A DNA stretch of 32,453 nucleotides. Origin: Sediminibacterium sp. (lineage in GTDB: Bacteria > Bacteroidota > Bacteroidia > B-17B0 > Aurantibacillaceae). Position 1 is the stretch's first letter. Each line of letters begins with the position of its first letter. A model generated the notes under the pieces. The model did no database searches, was not told the DNA's origin, and saw nothing but the letters and a program-made list of their open reading frames with translations. Positions 15,981 through 24,826 of the stretch are shown here, one piece after another. The position numbers and the translations under genes were made by a program. Where the stretch lies: contig JASGCO010000028.1 of NCBI GenBank assembly GCA_030054095.1, forward strand, positions 1-32,453, written 5' to 3'.

Positions 15981-18404
15981 ATGGAAAAACAAGGTATGGC
16001 AGCAGCCACCAGTCATTTGAATTTTGAAGAATTTAAAAATATTGTTCTCTCAGATTACCGTTTAATTAACGAAAGCCGTCAGGCTTCCCTTCTGGGGCGT
16101 AAAGAAGTGCTAACAGGCAAAGCCAAGTTTGGCATTTTTGGCGATGGTAAAGAACTGGCGCAGGTGGCTCTCAGCAAGGTATTCCGCAATGGCGATTTCC
16201 GCAGCGGGTATTACCGCGATCAAACCTTTATGTTTGCCATAAAAGCGCTTACCTTACAGGAATGGTTTGCCGGTTTATATGCCGATACCAATGCCGAAAA
16301 CGAACCCATGAGCGCCGGACGGCAAATGGGCGGGCACTTTGGCACCAAAAGCCTTAACGCCGATGGTAGTTTTAAAGCTCTGGTAAACCAGAAAAATTCC
16401 TCCAGCGATATATCGCCAACCGGCGCGCAAATGCCGCGTTTATTAGGATTGGCCTATGCTTCACATTTTTACCGCATCAATAAAGATCTGCATCAGGAAC
16501 CTTATACGCAGTTTTCCGACAAAGGAAATGAAGTGGCGTTTGGTACCATTGGCGATGCCAGCACCAGCGAAGGCTTGTTCTGGGAAACCATTAATGCCGG
16601 CGGGGTATTACAGGTGCCTATGGTAGTAAGCGTGTGGGACGACGGACACGGCATCTCCGTTCCTAAAAAATACCAGACTACCAAAGAAAGCATCAGCGAA
16701 GTATTAAAAGGATTCCAGAAAAACGAAGGCACCAACGGATACGAAATTTTAAAAACCAAAGGATGGGATTATGTACACCTGGTGGACACCTATCAGAAAG
16801 CGGCCGCTATTGCGCGCGATAAACACGTTCCTGTTTTAGTGCACGTAGAAGAAGTTACCCAGCCACAGGGACACAGTACCAGTGGTTCGCATGAACGTTA
16901 CAAAAGCAAAGAACGTTTGCAATGGGAAGCCGATTTCGATTGCGTTAAAAAAATGCGCGAGTGGATTGAGCAAAACGCCATAGCCACCGCCGATGAGTTA
17001 AACCGTGTGGAAGAAGAAGCGAAAGAAGCGGTTAAACAAGCGAAAAGCACGGCCTGGACCAATTACCTTCAACCCATTAAACAGGAAATACAGGAACTTA
17101 ACGGCATTTTCGAAAATTTAATAGCCGATGGCGTTTCCGCCGATCTGGTACAAGCCGTTCAAAGCGAATTACGCTCTATAAAAGAACCCATCCGTAAAGA
17201 TGTTCAGGTTGCCGCCAAAAAGGTAGCCAGAGCCATAAAGCACAGCAATTCTCCTGCCCGTGAAGCATTAAACAACTGGATAAGCCGTTCTAAAGCGGAA
17301 AACGAAGAACGTTATGGTTCGCACCTGTATTCGCAAAGCAGTCAGCAGGTTAAAAACATTACGCCTGTGCCAGTTCAGTATAGCGAAGAAAAACAAGTAG
17401 ATGGCCGTGAAATACTCCGCGATAATTTCGATGCTATTTTAGGCAAATACCCCAATACCCTTATTTTTGGCGAAGACTCCGGAAAAATAGGCGGCGTTAA
17501 TCAGGGACTCGAAGGCTTACAGGCCAAGTACGGCGAACACCGTGTATTCGATACCGGTATCCGCGAAGCTACCATTATGGGTCAGGCCATTGGTTTAGCC
17601 ATGCGTGGCTTACGTCCCATTGCCGAAATACAATACCTCGATTACCTGTTGTATGCCCTGCAATTAATGAGCGACGATCTGGCCACCGTACAATGGCGCA
17701 CCAAAGGTGCACAAAAAGCACCGGTGCTCATCCGTACACGCGGCCACCGTTTAGAAGGGGTTTGGCACAGCGGTTCTCCTATGGGAATGATTGTGCATGC
17801 CTGCCGTGGTATCAACATTTGTGTGCCACGTAATATGACCATTGCCTCCGGATTTTATAACACCTTACTGGAAGCCGACGAACCCGCGCTTATTGTAGAG
17901 CCCTTAAACGCCTACCGCTTAAAAGAAAAGCAGCCGGCCAATTTTGGGGAATACAAAGTGGCTCTGGGTATTCCGGAAACGCTTACCGAAGGTACCGATG
18001 TAACCCTGGTAACTTATGGCAGTTCCGTGCGCGTAGCGCAGGATGCCGTAAAACTATTACAGGAACACGGCATTTCGGTTGAACTGATTGACTTGCAAAC
18101 CCTGATCCCGTTTGATATTCATAAAACAATTGTTAACTCGGTGAAAAAAACCAACCGTTTGGTGGTACTCGACGAAGATGTACCTGGCGGTGCCAGCGCT
18201 TATATTTTACAGCAAATTCTGGAGGTACAGGGGGCTTACCCGTATCTGGATTCGGCACCAACAACCCTAACCGCAAAAGAACACCGTCCGGCTTATGGTA
18301 GCGATGGCGATTACTTCAGCAAGCCAAGTGCAGATGATGTATTCGATTGCATCTATGCACTCATGTATGAAGTAAATCCCGGACAATTTCCCAAAATTTA
18401 TTAA
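15981..18404 (+). CDS. fused alpha/beta E1 component of a 2-oxo acid dehydrogenase complex
   Basis: This 807-aa thiamine-diphosphate enzyme joins the E1 alpha and E1 beta chains in one polypeptide. The alpha part covers about residues 1-340, with the ThDP region FGTIGDASTSEGLFWETINAGG and the loop QGHSTSGSHERYKSKERLQWE. A helical linker follows (about 340-470). The beta part runs to the end: LIFGEDSGKIGGVNQGLEGL, FDTGIREATIMGQAIGLAMRG and a transketolase C-terminal domain with VTLVTYGSSVRVAQDA and LIDLQTLIPFD. It decarboxylates a 2-oxo acid and passes the acyl group to the E2 lipoyl domain; a branched-chain substrate is most likely, but this cannot be settled from sequence reading. ATG 15981 is preferred to GTG 15975. 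No E2 or E3 gene lies nearby. Confidence 0.9.
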   Translation: MEKQGMAAATSHLNFEEFKNIVLSDYRLINESRQASLLGRKEVLTGKAKFGIFGDGKELAQVALSKVFRNGDFRSGYYRDQTFMFAIKALTLQEWFAGLYADTNAENEPMSAGRQMGGHFGTKSLNADGSFKALVNQKNSSSDISPTGAQMPRLLGLAYASHFYRINKDLHQEPYTQFSDKGNEVAFGTIGDASTSEGLFWETINAGGVLQVPMVVSVWDDGHGISVPKKYQTTKESISEVLKGFQKNEGTNGYEILKTKGWDYVHLVDTYQKAAAIARDKHVPVLVHVEEVTQPQGHSTSGSHERYKSKERLQWEADFDCVKKMREWIEQNAIATADELNRVEEEAKEAVKQAKSTAWTNYLQPIKQEIQELNGIFENLIADGVSADLVQAVQSELRSIKEPIRKDVQVAAKKVARAIKHSNSPAREALNNWISRSKAENEERYGSHLYSQSSQQVKNITPVPVQYSEEKQVDGREILRDNFDAILGKYPNTLIFGEDSGKIGGVNQGLEGLQAKYGEHRVFDTGIREATIMGQAIGLAMRGLRPIAEIQYLDYLLYALQLMSDDLATVQWRTKGAQKAPVLIRTRGHRLEGVWHSGSPMGMIVHACRGINICVPRNMTIASGFYNTLLEADEPALIVEPLNAYRLKEKQPANFGEYKVALGIPETLTEGTDVTLVTYGSSVRVAQDAVKLLQEHGISVELIDLQTLIPFDIHKTIVNSVKKTNRLVVLDEDVPGGASAYILQQILEVQGAYPYLDSAPTTLTAKEHRPAYGSDGDYFSKPSADDVFDCIYALMYEVNPGQFPKIY

Positions 18405-18467
18405 TTTCGTTCACACATTAAAAAACTGGTATAGTATTGGATTAATACCCGGAAAATAAAACTCACT

Positions 18468-19058
18468 ATGAAATTATATCATTACGCCTGTATCGCTCTT
18501 TTTGTATTTACTTCCTTTGCCGGTTTTGCGCAGGACGAAGAAACAACAGCACCATCCAAAACAAGTGAAGGGATGCCCAAACTTAAAAAGAAAGAAGATA
18601 CCAAACTTACGGAAGTAATTACTACCGATTCACTCCCCGCCTCCGAACTATTGAAACGGGTGGTTAACTTTGTAAAAGTAGAAAGCACAAAATACAGTAA
18701 AACCAATGGGGTAACCACCGGCAGCAAAGCTGAATTTGTCGCTAACTTTCCGGTAAAGCCCAAAGACCTTAACCCGCAAACCGATTATACCGGCAAACTA
18801 AGCATGAAAGTATCGGTAGAGTGTAAAGACAGTAAGTACCGTTATACCATTACTCAGCTAAAACATGTTTCCCTTAGTGGTAAAACATCGGGTGGTAGTA
18901 TTGATAACGTAGTACCCGATTGCGGCAGTATGGGCATGAGTGATCTGACCTGGAAAAAACTGAAAGGCGAAATGCTCAAAAATGCCAATGTTGTTATTGC
19001 CGATTTAAAAGAAGCCATGCAAAAAACATCTGATCAGGCCAGTGGCGATGAGTGGTAA
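18468..19058 (+). CDS. secreted protein, probably DUF4468-like
   Basis: This is a 196-aa protein with a signal peptide (MKLYHYACIALFVFTSFAGF, cleavage near AQD). A charged linker follows, then a domain starting at about residue 50 (DSLPASELLKRVVNFVKVES) that contains FPVKPKDLNPQTDYTGKLSMKVSVECKDSKYRYTITQLKHV. The order of a helix, a sequence turning over to a strand, and the KDxKYRYxIxxxKH strand resembles DUF4468 (a TBP-like fold). The assignment is by pattern and not certain; function unknown. The gene lies 63 bp after the fused E1 and is followed by a terminator. Confidence 0.7.
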   Translation: MKLYHYACIALFVFTSFAGFAQDEETTAPSKTSEGMPKLKKKEDTKLTEVITTDSLPASELLKRVVNFVKVESTKYSKTNGVTTGSKAEFVANFPVKPKDLNPQTDYTGKLSMKVSVECKDSKYRYTITQLKHVSLSGKTSGGSIDNVVPDCGSMGMSDLTWKKLKGEMLKNANVVIADLKEAMQKTSDQASGDEW

Positions 19059-19094
19059 TACTCCGTTCATTCATTAATAACAGATACCGTATTC

Positions 19095-19127
19095 AAAAGC
19101 TGTTCCATACCCGGAACGGCTTTTTTG
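19095..19127 (+). terminator. Rho-independent terminator after the DUF4468-like gene
   Basis: A 12-bp stem AAAAGCTGTTCC / GGAACGGCTTTT with one T-G wobble, followed by TTTTTT. Confidence 0.85.
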
Positions 19128-19150
19128 TTGCCTTTTGCACAGCTGTATTC

Positions 19151-19223
19151 AACCCTGATTACGCATTAGAAATTTGTAGCGAGAATCAAAAAACCAATAA
19201 AATCTGAACGTTTGCGATTGAGG
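19151..19223 (+). repeat. family-1 intergenic element, truncated copy 3 (left half only)
   Basis: The sequence from AACCCTGATTACGC to GCGATTGAG aligns closely with the right half of 23666-23835 read on the opposite strand, including the CCAATAAAATCTGAACG block. Similarity stops near 19223 and no second terminal repeat follows, so the copy is truncated. The remainder to 19292 holds the probable upstream region of the kinase gene, with a TACATTTG at 19280-19287. Confidence 0.7.
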
Positions 19224-19292
19224 TAGTCCGGAAGTGTTTTTTATTAGAGTATTCAGAATGGCCTTATCTGTTATAATAGTACATTTGCAATT

Positions 19293-20417
19293 ATGCCGGA
19301 GTCGCCGCTGATTAACCTTATAAAAAAGTACAAAATCCATTTTATACTGGGGGCTGTGGCATTCTGGACCCTCATCGGTATTATCATCTTTGCTTCAGAA
19401 CTGGTAGCGCATCATGTACTGGGCATACGTAACATTGATCCGGTTGAACAAAAACAATACCTGTGCCGCTGGGTACTTTGGTTATGCCTGACACCATTTC
19501 TGGTGTACGCGGCACTAAAGCTTAATATAAAAAATACGCATATTGTTTGGTTTATTCTTATTCATCTTATTCTGGGCAACCTGTTTCTGGCTACCGAGTT
19601 CTTTATCGAAGTCAGCATTATTAAGCCCATCGCCGATGAGTACTATAAGCGCGATGTAGGTCTCGATGAATTTGCAGCACCGTTTGTATTAAAGTACTTT
19701 GCCTACATTATTAATTACTTTCTTATTTTGGGTATTGTAAATATTTACGTTTACATTAATTCGTACCAGTTAGCGCAAAAGGAGTTGCTGCAAAAGGAAG
19801 TGGTAACCGGTAACCTGCGTTACCAGCTGGCTTTATCGCAACTGGAAACACTTAAAATGCAGATTCATCCGCATTTTTTATTTAATACACACAACGCCTT
19901 ATTAAGTCTTATCCTGAAACAGGAAAATGAAAAAGCCGCGGTAATGCTCAATAAACTCAGTAACCTGCTGCGCTTAACCATGACCTCGCGCGATAAGGAT
20001 TTTGTAAGTTTAAAAGAAGAACTGGAAGTATGCGACCTTTACCTTGATTTACAGGCCTTACGTTTTGCGCAGCGCTTAAGCATTCACCGCGCCATAGCAC
20101 CCGATACCGAACAGATGCCTGTGCCGTTTTTTATTTTGCAGCCCCTGCTCGAAAATGCCATTGTGCATGGCATTGAACGTACCGATGAACACGCGTTTTT
20201 AACACTCAGCAGCCGTTTACACAATGGCTACCTGGAGTTACAAGTCGAAAATACGGTGCCAGCAACGGTTAACACCACGCAACTGATACCGGGTATAGGA
20301 CTGAACAATGTAAAAGAACGCCTTACGCAATACTATCCTCAGTTGTACACGCTAAAGTTCCATTCCCATGCCAACTGTTTTACCGTAACCCTTCAACTAC
20401 CGGTGTATGAAAGATAA
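19293..20417 (+). CDS. LytS/YehU-family sensor histidine kinase
   Basis: This is a 374-aa membrane kinase. Four hydrophobic helices cover about residues 15-160 (for example FILGAVAFWTLIGIIIFASEL and YFAYIINYFLILGIVNIYVYI). They are followed by a short coiled segment and the His_kinase domain with phospho-acceptor His194 in MQIHPHFLFNTHN. The ATP-binding part has PFFILQPLLENAIVHGIE and GIGLNNVKERL. It has no periplasmic sensing domain, so the signal is probably sensed within the membrane. The stop overlaps the start of the response regulator by 11 bp, indicating translational coupling and a cognate pair. A TACATTTG at 19280 would place transcription almost at the ATG, so the true promoter is unclear. 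Confidence 0.93.
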   Translation: MPESPLINLIKKYKIHFILGAVAFWTLIGIIIFASELVAHHVLGIRNIDPVEQKQYLCRWVLWLCLTPFLVYAALKLNIKNTHIVWFILIHLILGNLFLATEFFIEVSIIKPIADEYYKRDVGLDEFAAPFVLKYFAYIINYFLILGIVNIYVYINSYQLAQKELLQKEVVTGNLRYQLALSQLETLKMQIHPHFLFNTHNALLSLILKQENEKAAVMLNKLSNLLRLTMTSRDKDFVSLKEELEVCDLYLDLQALRFAQRLSIHRAIAPDTEQMPVPFFILQPLLENAIVHGIERTDEHAFLTLSSRLHNGYLELQVENTVPATVNTTQLIPGIGLNNVKERLTQYYPQLYTLKFHSHANCFTVTLQLPVYER

Positions 20418-21180
20418 GATACAAGTAATAATTGTGGATGATGAAGCCCCGGCCATTGAGGTGATTGATACGTACCTGAAACCGTATCCGGAGTTTAAAG
20501 TAATGGCCACCTTTACCAGCTCTAAAAAAGCGCTGGAAGCCATTGTACAGCAACAGCCCGATTTAATTTTTCTGGATATAAAAATGCCGAAACTGAACGG
20601 CTTTCAGTTACTCGAAGCCGTATTGCCCCACTACAACCCCTATGTTATTTTTACAACCGCTTTTGATGCCTACGCTATACAGGCGTTTGAAATACACGCC
20701 ATTGGTTACCTCTTAAAACCCATTGAAAAGGACAAGTTTACCAAAGCCATTCTTTATTTTCTGGAATTGTATCATAGCCGTAAACTCGAACTGGTGTACG
20801 CGGGCATTTCTTCTTTGCTGGGCGAACAAACGCAGGCAAAACCGGCTCCCCTCGAACGTATCAAGGTAAAAGAAGCCCGGCAGATTGTGTTTATTCCGGT
20901 GTCGGAAGTTGTGTACATTGAAGCGTTTGGCGATTACGTAAAAGTACATACCGCATCGAAAGAACACGTAGCGGATTACAGTATTTCAGGGCTGGAGAAA
21001 GAGCTCCCCGCCAATCAGTTCAGGCGCATCCACCGCTCGCATATAGTAAATATTCAAAAGATAACTTCGTTTATTCCTTCCTTTAATGGGGAATACACGG
21101 CGGTAATGAGTAGCGGGGTTCAGTTAAAAGTAAGCCGGCATTATAAACATACGATTCTTCAGGATTTTAAAGGGCTTTAA
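20407..21180 (+). CDS. LytTR-family response regulator
   Basis: This 257-aa regulator has a receiver domain at residues 4-120, with acidic residues D11-D12, phospho-acceptor Asp57 in LIFLDIKMP and the Lys of GYLLKPIEKDKF. A LytTR DNA-binding domain follows at about 150-255 (ERIKVKEARQIVFIPVSEVVYIEAFGDYVKVHT, then NQFRRIHRSHIVNIQKI). Phosphorylation by the LytS-type kinase encoded just upstream is expected. Targets are unknown; the POT transporter and esterase genes immediately downstream are candidates, by analogy with LytS/LytTR systems that control transporters (inference). Confidence 0.95.
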   Translation: MKDKIQVIIVDDEAPAIEVIDTYLKPYPEFKVMATFTSSKKALEAIVQQQPDLIFLDIKMPKLNGFQLLEAVLPHYNPYVIFTTAFDAYAIQAFEIHAIGYLLKPIEKDKFTKAILYFLELYHSRKLELVYAGISSLLGEQTQAKPAPLERIKVKEARQIVFIPVSEVVYIEAFGDYVKVHTASKEHVADYSISGLEKELPANQFRRIHRSHIVNIQKITSFIPSFNGEYTAVMSSGVQLKVSRHYKHTILQDFKGL

Positions 21181-21315
21181 GGAGTTGTATTAAAACGCGT
21201 TTTGCGGCAAACGCCTTAACCTTCATTTAATACCACTCACCTGCCTTTTCTTTCACCTTAACGGGTTTTGCTTTTTAGTTCCTGTTGCATTCCGCATTTT
21301 CACAAAAAAATGTTT

Positions 21316-22728
21316 ATGAAATCCAACCGCATTCCTTCCGCCATTAAATACATTATAGGCAACGAGGCCGCCGAACGCTTCAGTTATTATGGGTTACGCG
21401 CCATATTAACGGTTTATCTGGCCACCCATTTTTTTAACCCTACGGCCGACCCTTCTTTGCAGGCGGGTGCTGAGGCTAAGGCCAACGAGGCCACTCATTT
21501 TTTTATAACGCTGAATTATTTGCTCCCCATTGCGGGAGCTTTATTAGCCGACTGGTTTTTTGGTAAATACAAAATTATCGTGTGGCTGTCGCTGGTGTAT
21601 TGCGTGGGTAACCTTATTATGGCGGCTTTTACCGATCAGTACTCGTTTTTTATGCTGGGCCTTATTTTAATTGCCGTTGGATCGGGTGGTATTAAGCCTT
21701 GCGTATCGGCCAACGTGGGCGATCAGTTTGATGACAGTAACAAAGATCTTATTTCTAAGGCGTTCAGCTGGTTTTACCTGAGCATTAATTTTGGATCGTT
21801 TTTTTCTACACTCCTTATTCCGTTTGTGTACGAACGTTTGGGCGCTTCCTGGGCCTTTGGCATTCCGGGCGGCTTAATGCTGCTGGCTACTCTTTTGTTT
21901 TTTATGGGACGTAAACATTACCGGCACGTACCGCCTACCGGGTTTCCGCGCGCGAATTTTTTTAGTATTAATGTTTACGCGTTTAAGAACCGGCACAAAC
22001 GCTCAGATGGAACACCACTGTTGAACGTGGCGCTTGAAAAGTACAATCCCACCGCGGTTGAGGGGGTTAAAGCGGTTTGGAAAGTGTTACTGCTTTTTTC
22101 GTTTGTACCGGTTTACTGGATGCTGAGTGACCAAAGTACTTCAGAATGGGTAATACAGGCCACCAAGCTCGACTTGTCGGTATTTGGGTTTACCTTGTTG
22201 CCCCAGCAGGTGCAGGCGGCCAACCCGGTGCTTATACTTATTCTTACGCCTTTGTTTACAGGAGTGTTGTATCCGTTTCTCGAAAAGCGGGGGATTCGCT
22301 TTAACGAACACCGTAAATTGTTGAGCGGGTATGTGTTGTTGTTACTGGCGTTTGTGGTTATTTATGTGTTACAGGTAAAGATCGACGCGGGTCAACAGCC
22401 TTCGGTGGGCTGGCAGTTACTGGCCTATGTTTTACAAACGGCGGCCGAAATTCTGGTGTACCTAACGGGGCTGGAATACGCGTATGCTCAGGCACCGGCT
22501 TCTATGAAAAGTACCATTATGTCGTTTTGGTTACTGACTATTTCGCTGGGGAATTACCTGGTATCGCTTATTAACAATAACATGGCGCAAGGCGGAATGT
22601 TGAGTCATTTGCACGGATCGGCGTATTATTTGTTTTTTATAGTGCTGATGGTGGGTATTACGGTGTTGTTTGGTATAACGTATTTTAAAAAATTGGTTCA
22701 CGCGTCTGATACACCTCTTTCTGTATGA
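21316..22728 (+). CDS. POT-family (proton-dependent) oligopeptide transporter
   Basis: This 470-aa major-facilitator protein imports di- and tripeptides with protons. It has the N-terminal signature KYIIGNEAAERFSYYGLRAILTVYL (ExxERF motif), the GALLADWFFGKYKIIVWLS loop after helix 2, and GSGGIKPCVSANVGDQFDD, typical of PTR2/POT. At least 12 helices are visible. The frame opens at TTG 21268; ATG 21316 (MKSNRIPSAIKY) fits the family best, with ATG 21310 two codons earlier an alternative. The stop overlaps the esterase start in an ATGA arrangement, so the two are probably made together. Confidence 0.93.
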   Translation: MKSNRIPSAIKYIIGNEAAERFSYYGLRAILTVYLATHFFNPTADPSLQAGAEAKANEATHFFITLNYLLPIAGALLADWFFGKYKIIVWLSLVYCVGNLIMAAFTDQYSFFMLGLILIAVGSGGIKPCVSANVGDQFDDSNKDLISKAFSWFYLSINFGSFFSTLLIPFVYERLGASWAFGIPGGLMLLATLLFFMGRKHYRHVPPTGFPRANFFSINVYAFKNRHKRSDGTPLLNVALEKYNPTAVEGVKAVWKVLLLFSFVPVYWMLSDQSTSEWVIQATKLDLSVFGFTLLPQQVQAANPVLILILTPLFTGVLYPFLEKRGIRFNEHRKLLSGYVLLLLAFVVIYVLQVKIDAGQQPSVGWQLLAYVLQTAAEILVYLTGLEYAYAQAPASMKSTIMSFWLLTISLGNYLVSLINNNMAQGGMLSHLHGSAYYLFFIVLMVGITVLFGITYFKKLVHASDTPLSV

Positions 22729-23585
22729 AAATAAGTATGAAAAAAAGAATAGCATTGGCCGTTTTAACACTGGCCTTATCCGCGGCATCCGCGCCGGCGC
22801 AAACGAAACCCCTAACACAAAGCATAGTTTTGGGCGAAACGCATACCCTCGCCTCTTCGGTTTTAAAGGAAAAGCGGGTGTTGAATATTTATGTACCGGA
22901 AGGGTACTCCGCTAAAGATACGACCCGTTACCCGGTTATCTATTTGCTGGACGGGGGTGTTGGCGAAGATTTTATACATGTGGCGGGATTATTGCAGTTT
23001 AGCAGTTTTGAATGGGTACACCGTGTGCCAAAGGCCATACTGGTGGGCATTGGCAATGTGGACCGTAAACGCGATTTTTTATTTGCGGCCCAGACTCAAA
23101 GCGACCGGCAGAACGCGCCGACCTCGGGTGCTTCGGCTGATTTTATGCGCTTTATGGAACAGGAAATGCTTCCGTATGTGCAGCAGCATTTCAGGGTAAA
23201 CGGGCAACGTACCTTAATAGGGCAATCGTCGGCGGGGTTACTGGCTACGCAGGTGCTGTTTGAAAAACCGGAGTTGTTTAACCGTTACCTGATTGTGAGT
23301 CCGGCTTTATGGTGGGATAACGGGGCTTTGCTGAACCGGGAAACAAAGGTAACCACTGCATCATTTGCCACGTCGGTGCAGGTGTATCTGGCAGTGGGTA
23401 AAGAAGGACTGGCTCCCTGCGAGGCACCTCATGTAATGGAAGTGGACGCGAACCTGCTGGCCGAAAAGCTGATGAACGCGAAGAACAAAGCCCTGAAAGT
23501 GACCTTTGATTATTTTCCGGAGGAAGACCATGGCACTATTTTGCATCAGGCGGTGTATAAGGGCCTGGGAGTATTGTTCCGTTAG
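22725..23585 (+). CDS. secreted alpha/beta-hydrolase esterase (esterase D / IroE-like, PF00756 type)
   Basis: This is a 286-aa hydrolase with a signal peptide (MKKRIALAVLTLALSAASAPAQ). The fold is indicated by YPVIYLLDGG, AILVGIGNVDRKRDF (with the residues that follow resembling the FAAQ region of the family), the nucleophile Ser168 in IGQSSAGLLA and the likely catalytic His in EEDHGTIL. The elbow reads G-x-S-x-A-G rather than the usual G-x-S-x-G, a small variation. Relatives include siderophore and acyl esterases; the substrate here is unknown. It overlaps the peptide transporter gene by 4 bp, so a joint nutrient-uptake role is possible. Confidence 0.87.
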   Translation: MKISMKKRIALAVLTLALSAASAPAQTKPLTQSIVLGETHTLASSVLKEKRVLNIYVPEGYSAKDTTRYPVIYLLDGGVGEDFIHVAGLLQFSSFEWVHRVPKAILVGIGNVDRKRDFLFAAQTQSDRQNAPTSGASADFMRFMEQEMLPYVQQHFRVNGQRTLIGQSSAGLLATQVLFEKPELFNRYLIVSPALWWDNGALLNRETKVTTASFATSVQVYLAVGKEGLAPCEAPHVMEVDANLLAEKLMNAKNKALKVTFDYFPEEDHGTILHQAVYKGLGVLFR

Positions 23586-23665
23586 GCTTGGTTGTAAATA
23601 TAATGCCGCGTTGGTTTACCATTGGTTACACATGCCCTTTTTGCGTAACCCTGGCCGAGGGATTT

Positions 23666-23835
23666 AACCCAGATTATGCGTTAGAAATCCTATTACGCGC
23701 CAAAATCCCTTCAAAATCTGATACTTCGCAACGTTTTCTCATTCACCATAACCGTGGCTATGTCTCATTCGCAAACGTTCAGATTTTATTGGGCTTTTGA
23801 CGCTCACTACAAATTTCTAACGCATAATCTGGGTT
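23666..23835 (-). repeat. family-1 intergenic element (about 170 bp), copy 2, perfect terminal repeats
   Basis: The outer 23 bp on each side (23666-23688 and 23813-23835; AACCCAGATTATGCG inward) are perfect inverted repeats. Read leftward, the interior aligns with 13402-13570 and with 19151-19223. An inner stem AACGTTT/AAACGTT occupies the place where copy 1 has CAGTTTGGC/GCCAAACTG. No real gene lies in it; the short open frame across it is chance. The stretch 23586-23665 before it holds nothing I recognise. Confidence 0.82.
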
Positions 23836-23956
23836 GAAGCGGCAGCCCTGCGCGGACGTTTGGCGAGTCAGCGCGCAGCGGCGGCGGCGACCTTAGAAGC
23901 CCCCGCACGCGGCTGCGATGCCGCCAAACGTAAGCAGGCTATAGCGAAAAGCCCGG
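23836..23956 (-). repeat. family-2 GC-rich structured element, copy 2
   Basis: This directly abuts the family-1 copy. Read leftward it aligns with 14699-14840. It has the nested stems AGCCTGC with GCAGGGCT (23940-23934 and 23851-23844) and CGTTTGGCG with CGCCAAACG (23930-23922 and 23865-23857). It is strongly GC-rich against its surroundings. Nothing recognisable lies between it and the acetyltransferase start at 24033. Confidence 0.75.
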
Positions 23957-24032
23957 TTTTTAGCGAAGAACGCGCGTGGGAAAAACGGCCCCTCATATTA
24001 CGCCACCTGATTTTAATTTTTAAATAACACGA

Positions 24033-24539
24033 ATGACGACTCTACATCATTTTATTCCTCTGGCATCGGATCGTTTGGATTTGGTGCCGTTGCAATTAGC
24101 CGACGCGCGGTTTATTCTGGAATTGCTGAATAGCCCCGGCTGGTTGGCGTTTATAGGCGACCGTAAGGTACATACGCTAAGTGACGCGGAGGCATACGTG
24201 CGTCGTATTCAGGATTTAAAAACTGCCTGGTACTGGGTGGCGCATAGTAAAACAGAGCAGGAAGCGGTGGGTGTGGTAACAGTATTGCAAAGGGATTACC
24301 TGGCGCATCCGGATGTGGGTTTCGCGTTTTTGCCGCAGTACCAGGGCAAAGGACTGGCACTGGATGCCACGCTGACCGTGCTGCACCATGTAAAAGCGGA
24401 AGGGGTAAGTACCATTGGCGCCATTACCCTGCCCCATAATACGGCTTCTTTGCGCTTGCTCGAAAAAGCGGGGTTTGTAAAGCACCGCGTATTTGTACAC
24501 GAAGCGGAAGAGTTGGTGGAGTTGCAAAAAGTATTATAA
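24033..24539 (+). CDS. GNAT-family N-acetyltransferase
   Basis: This 168-aa protein has the layout of RimJ/RimL-type acetyltransferases: SDRLDLVPLQLADARFILELLNSPGWLAFIGDRKV at the N-terminus, the strand WYWVAHSKTEQEAVGVVTVLQRD, and the acetyl-CoA loop FLPQYQGKGLALDATLTVLHH (Q-x-x-G-x-G/A form). The motif NTASLRLLEKAGFVKH follows. It transfers an acetyl group from acetyl-CoA to an amine; the target cannot be read from sequence. It is the last ordinary gene before the CRISPR locus. Confidence 0.92.
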   Translation: MTTLHHFIPLASDRLDLVPLQLADARFILELLNSPGWLAFIGDRKVHTLSDAEAYVRRIQDLKTAWYWVAHSKTEQEAVGVVTVLQRDYLAHPDVGFAFLPQYQGKGLALDATLTVLHHVKAEGVSTIGAITLPHNTASLRLLEKAGFVKHRVFVHEAEELVELQKVL

Positions 24540-24826
24540 TTGTTTAAAGTCTTCTCTTTTCAGAGGGGGCAGTACAGGGATGTGTGCTAAGGTAAGAGAC
24601 ACGCCTCCTCCCTACTTCCGGGGATAAAAAATAACAACAAAGATCAGGGTTTTGGGTATTGCCCGGTTAATTTTTTTCAATTACATTGCATAAAATACCA
24701 GCTTACAATACCATTACCGCAATGAATGCTTTATTACAAACCGATAACATGCACACTGTGTTTACACGTTATGCCGTGTATGGCTACTTCGCCGAATTAA
24801 CAAGGGATTTGGGGACACATTTATTT
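24540..24826. other. intergenic stretch without a recognised gene
   Basis: I see no gene, RNA or repeat here. A frame running from 24686 through the tracrRNA has no family resemblance and crosses the RNA gene, so I reject it. Confidence 0.6.

Noticed and set aside
19280..19287. TACATTTG as promoter of the histidine kinase gene
   Set aside because: It lies only 5 bases before the ATG and lacks a -33 TTG at the right distance; use would require a leaderless mRNA.
21190..21215. Small hairpin GCGTTT/AAACGC after the response regulator gene
   Set aside because: Short stem and no T tract on the coding strand, so not a convincing terminator.
23588..23800. Short open frame of 70 codons after the esterase
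   Set aside because: It runs through the family-1 element and has no resemblance to a protein family.
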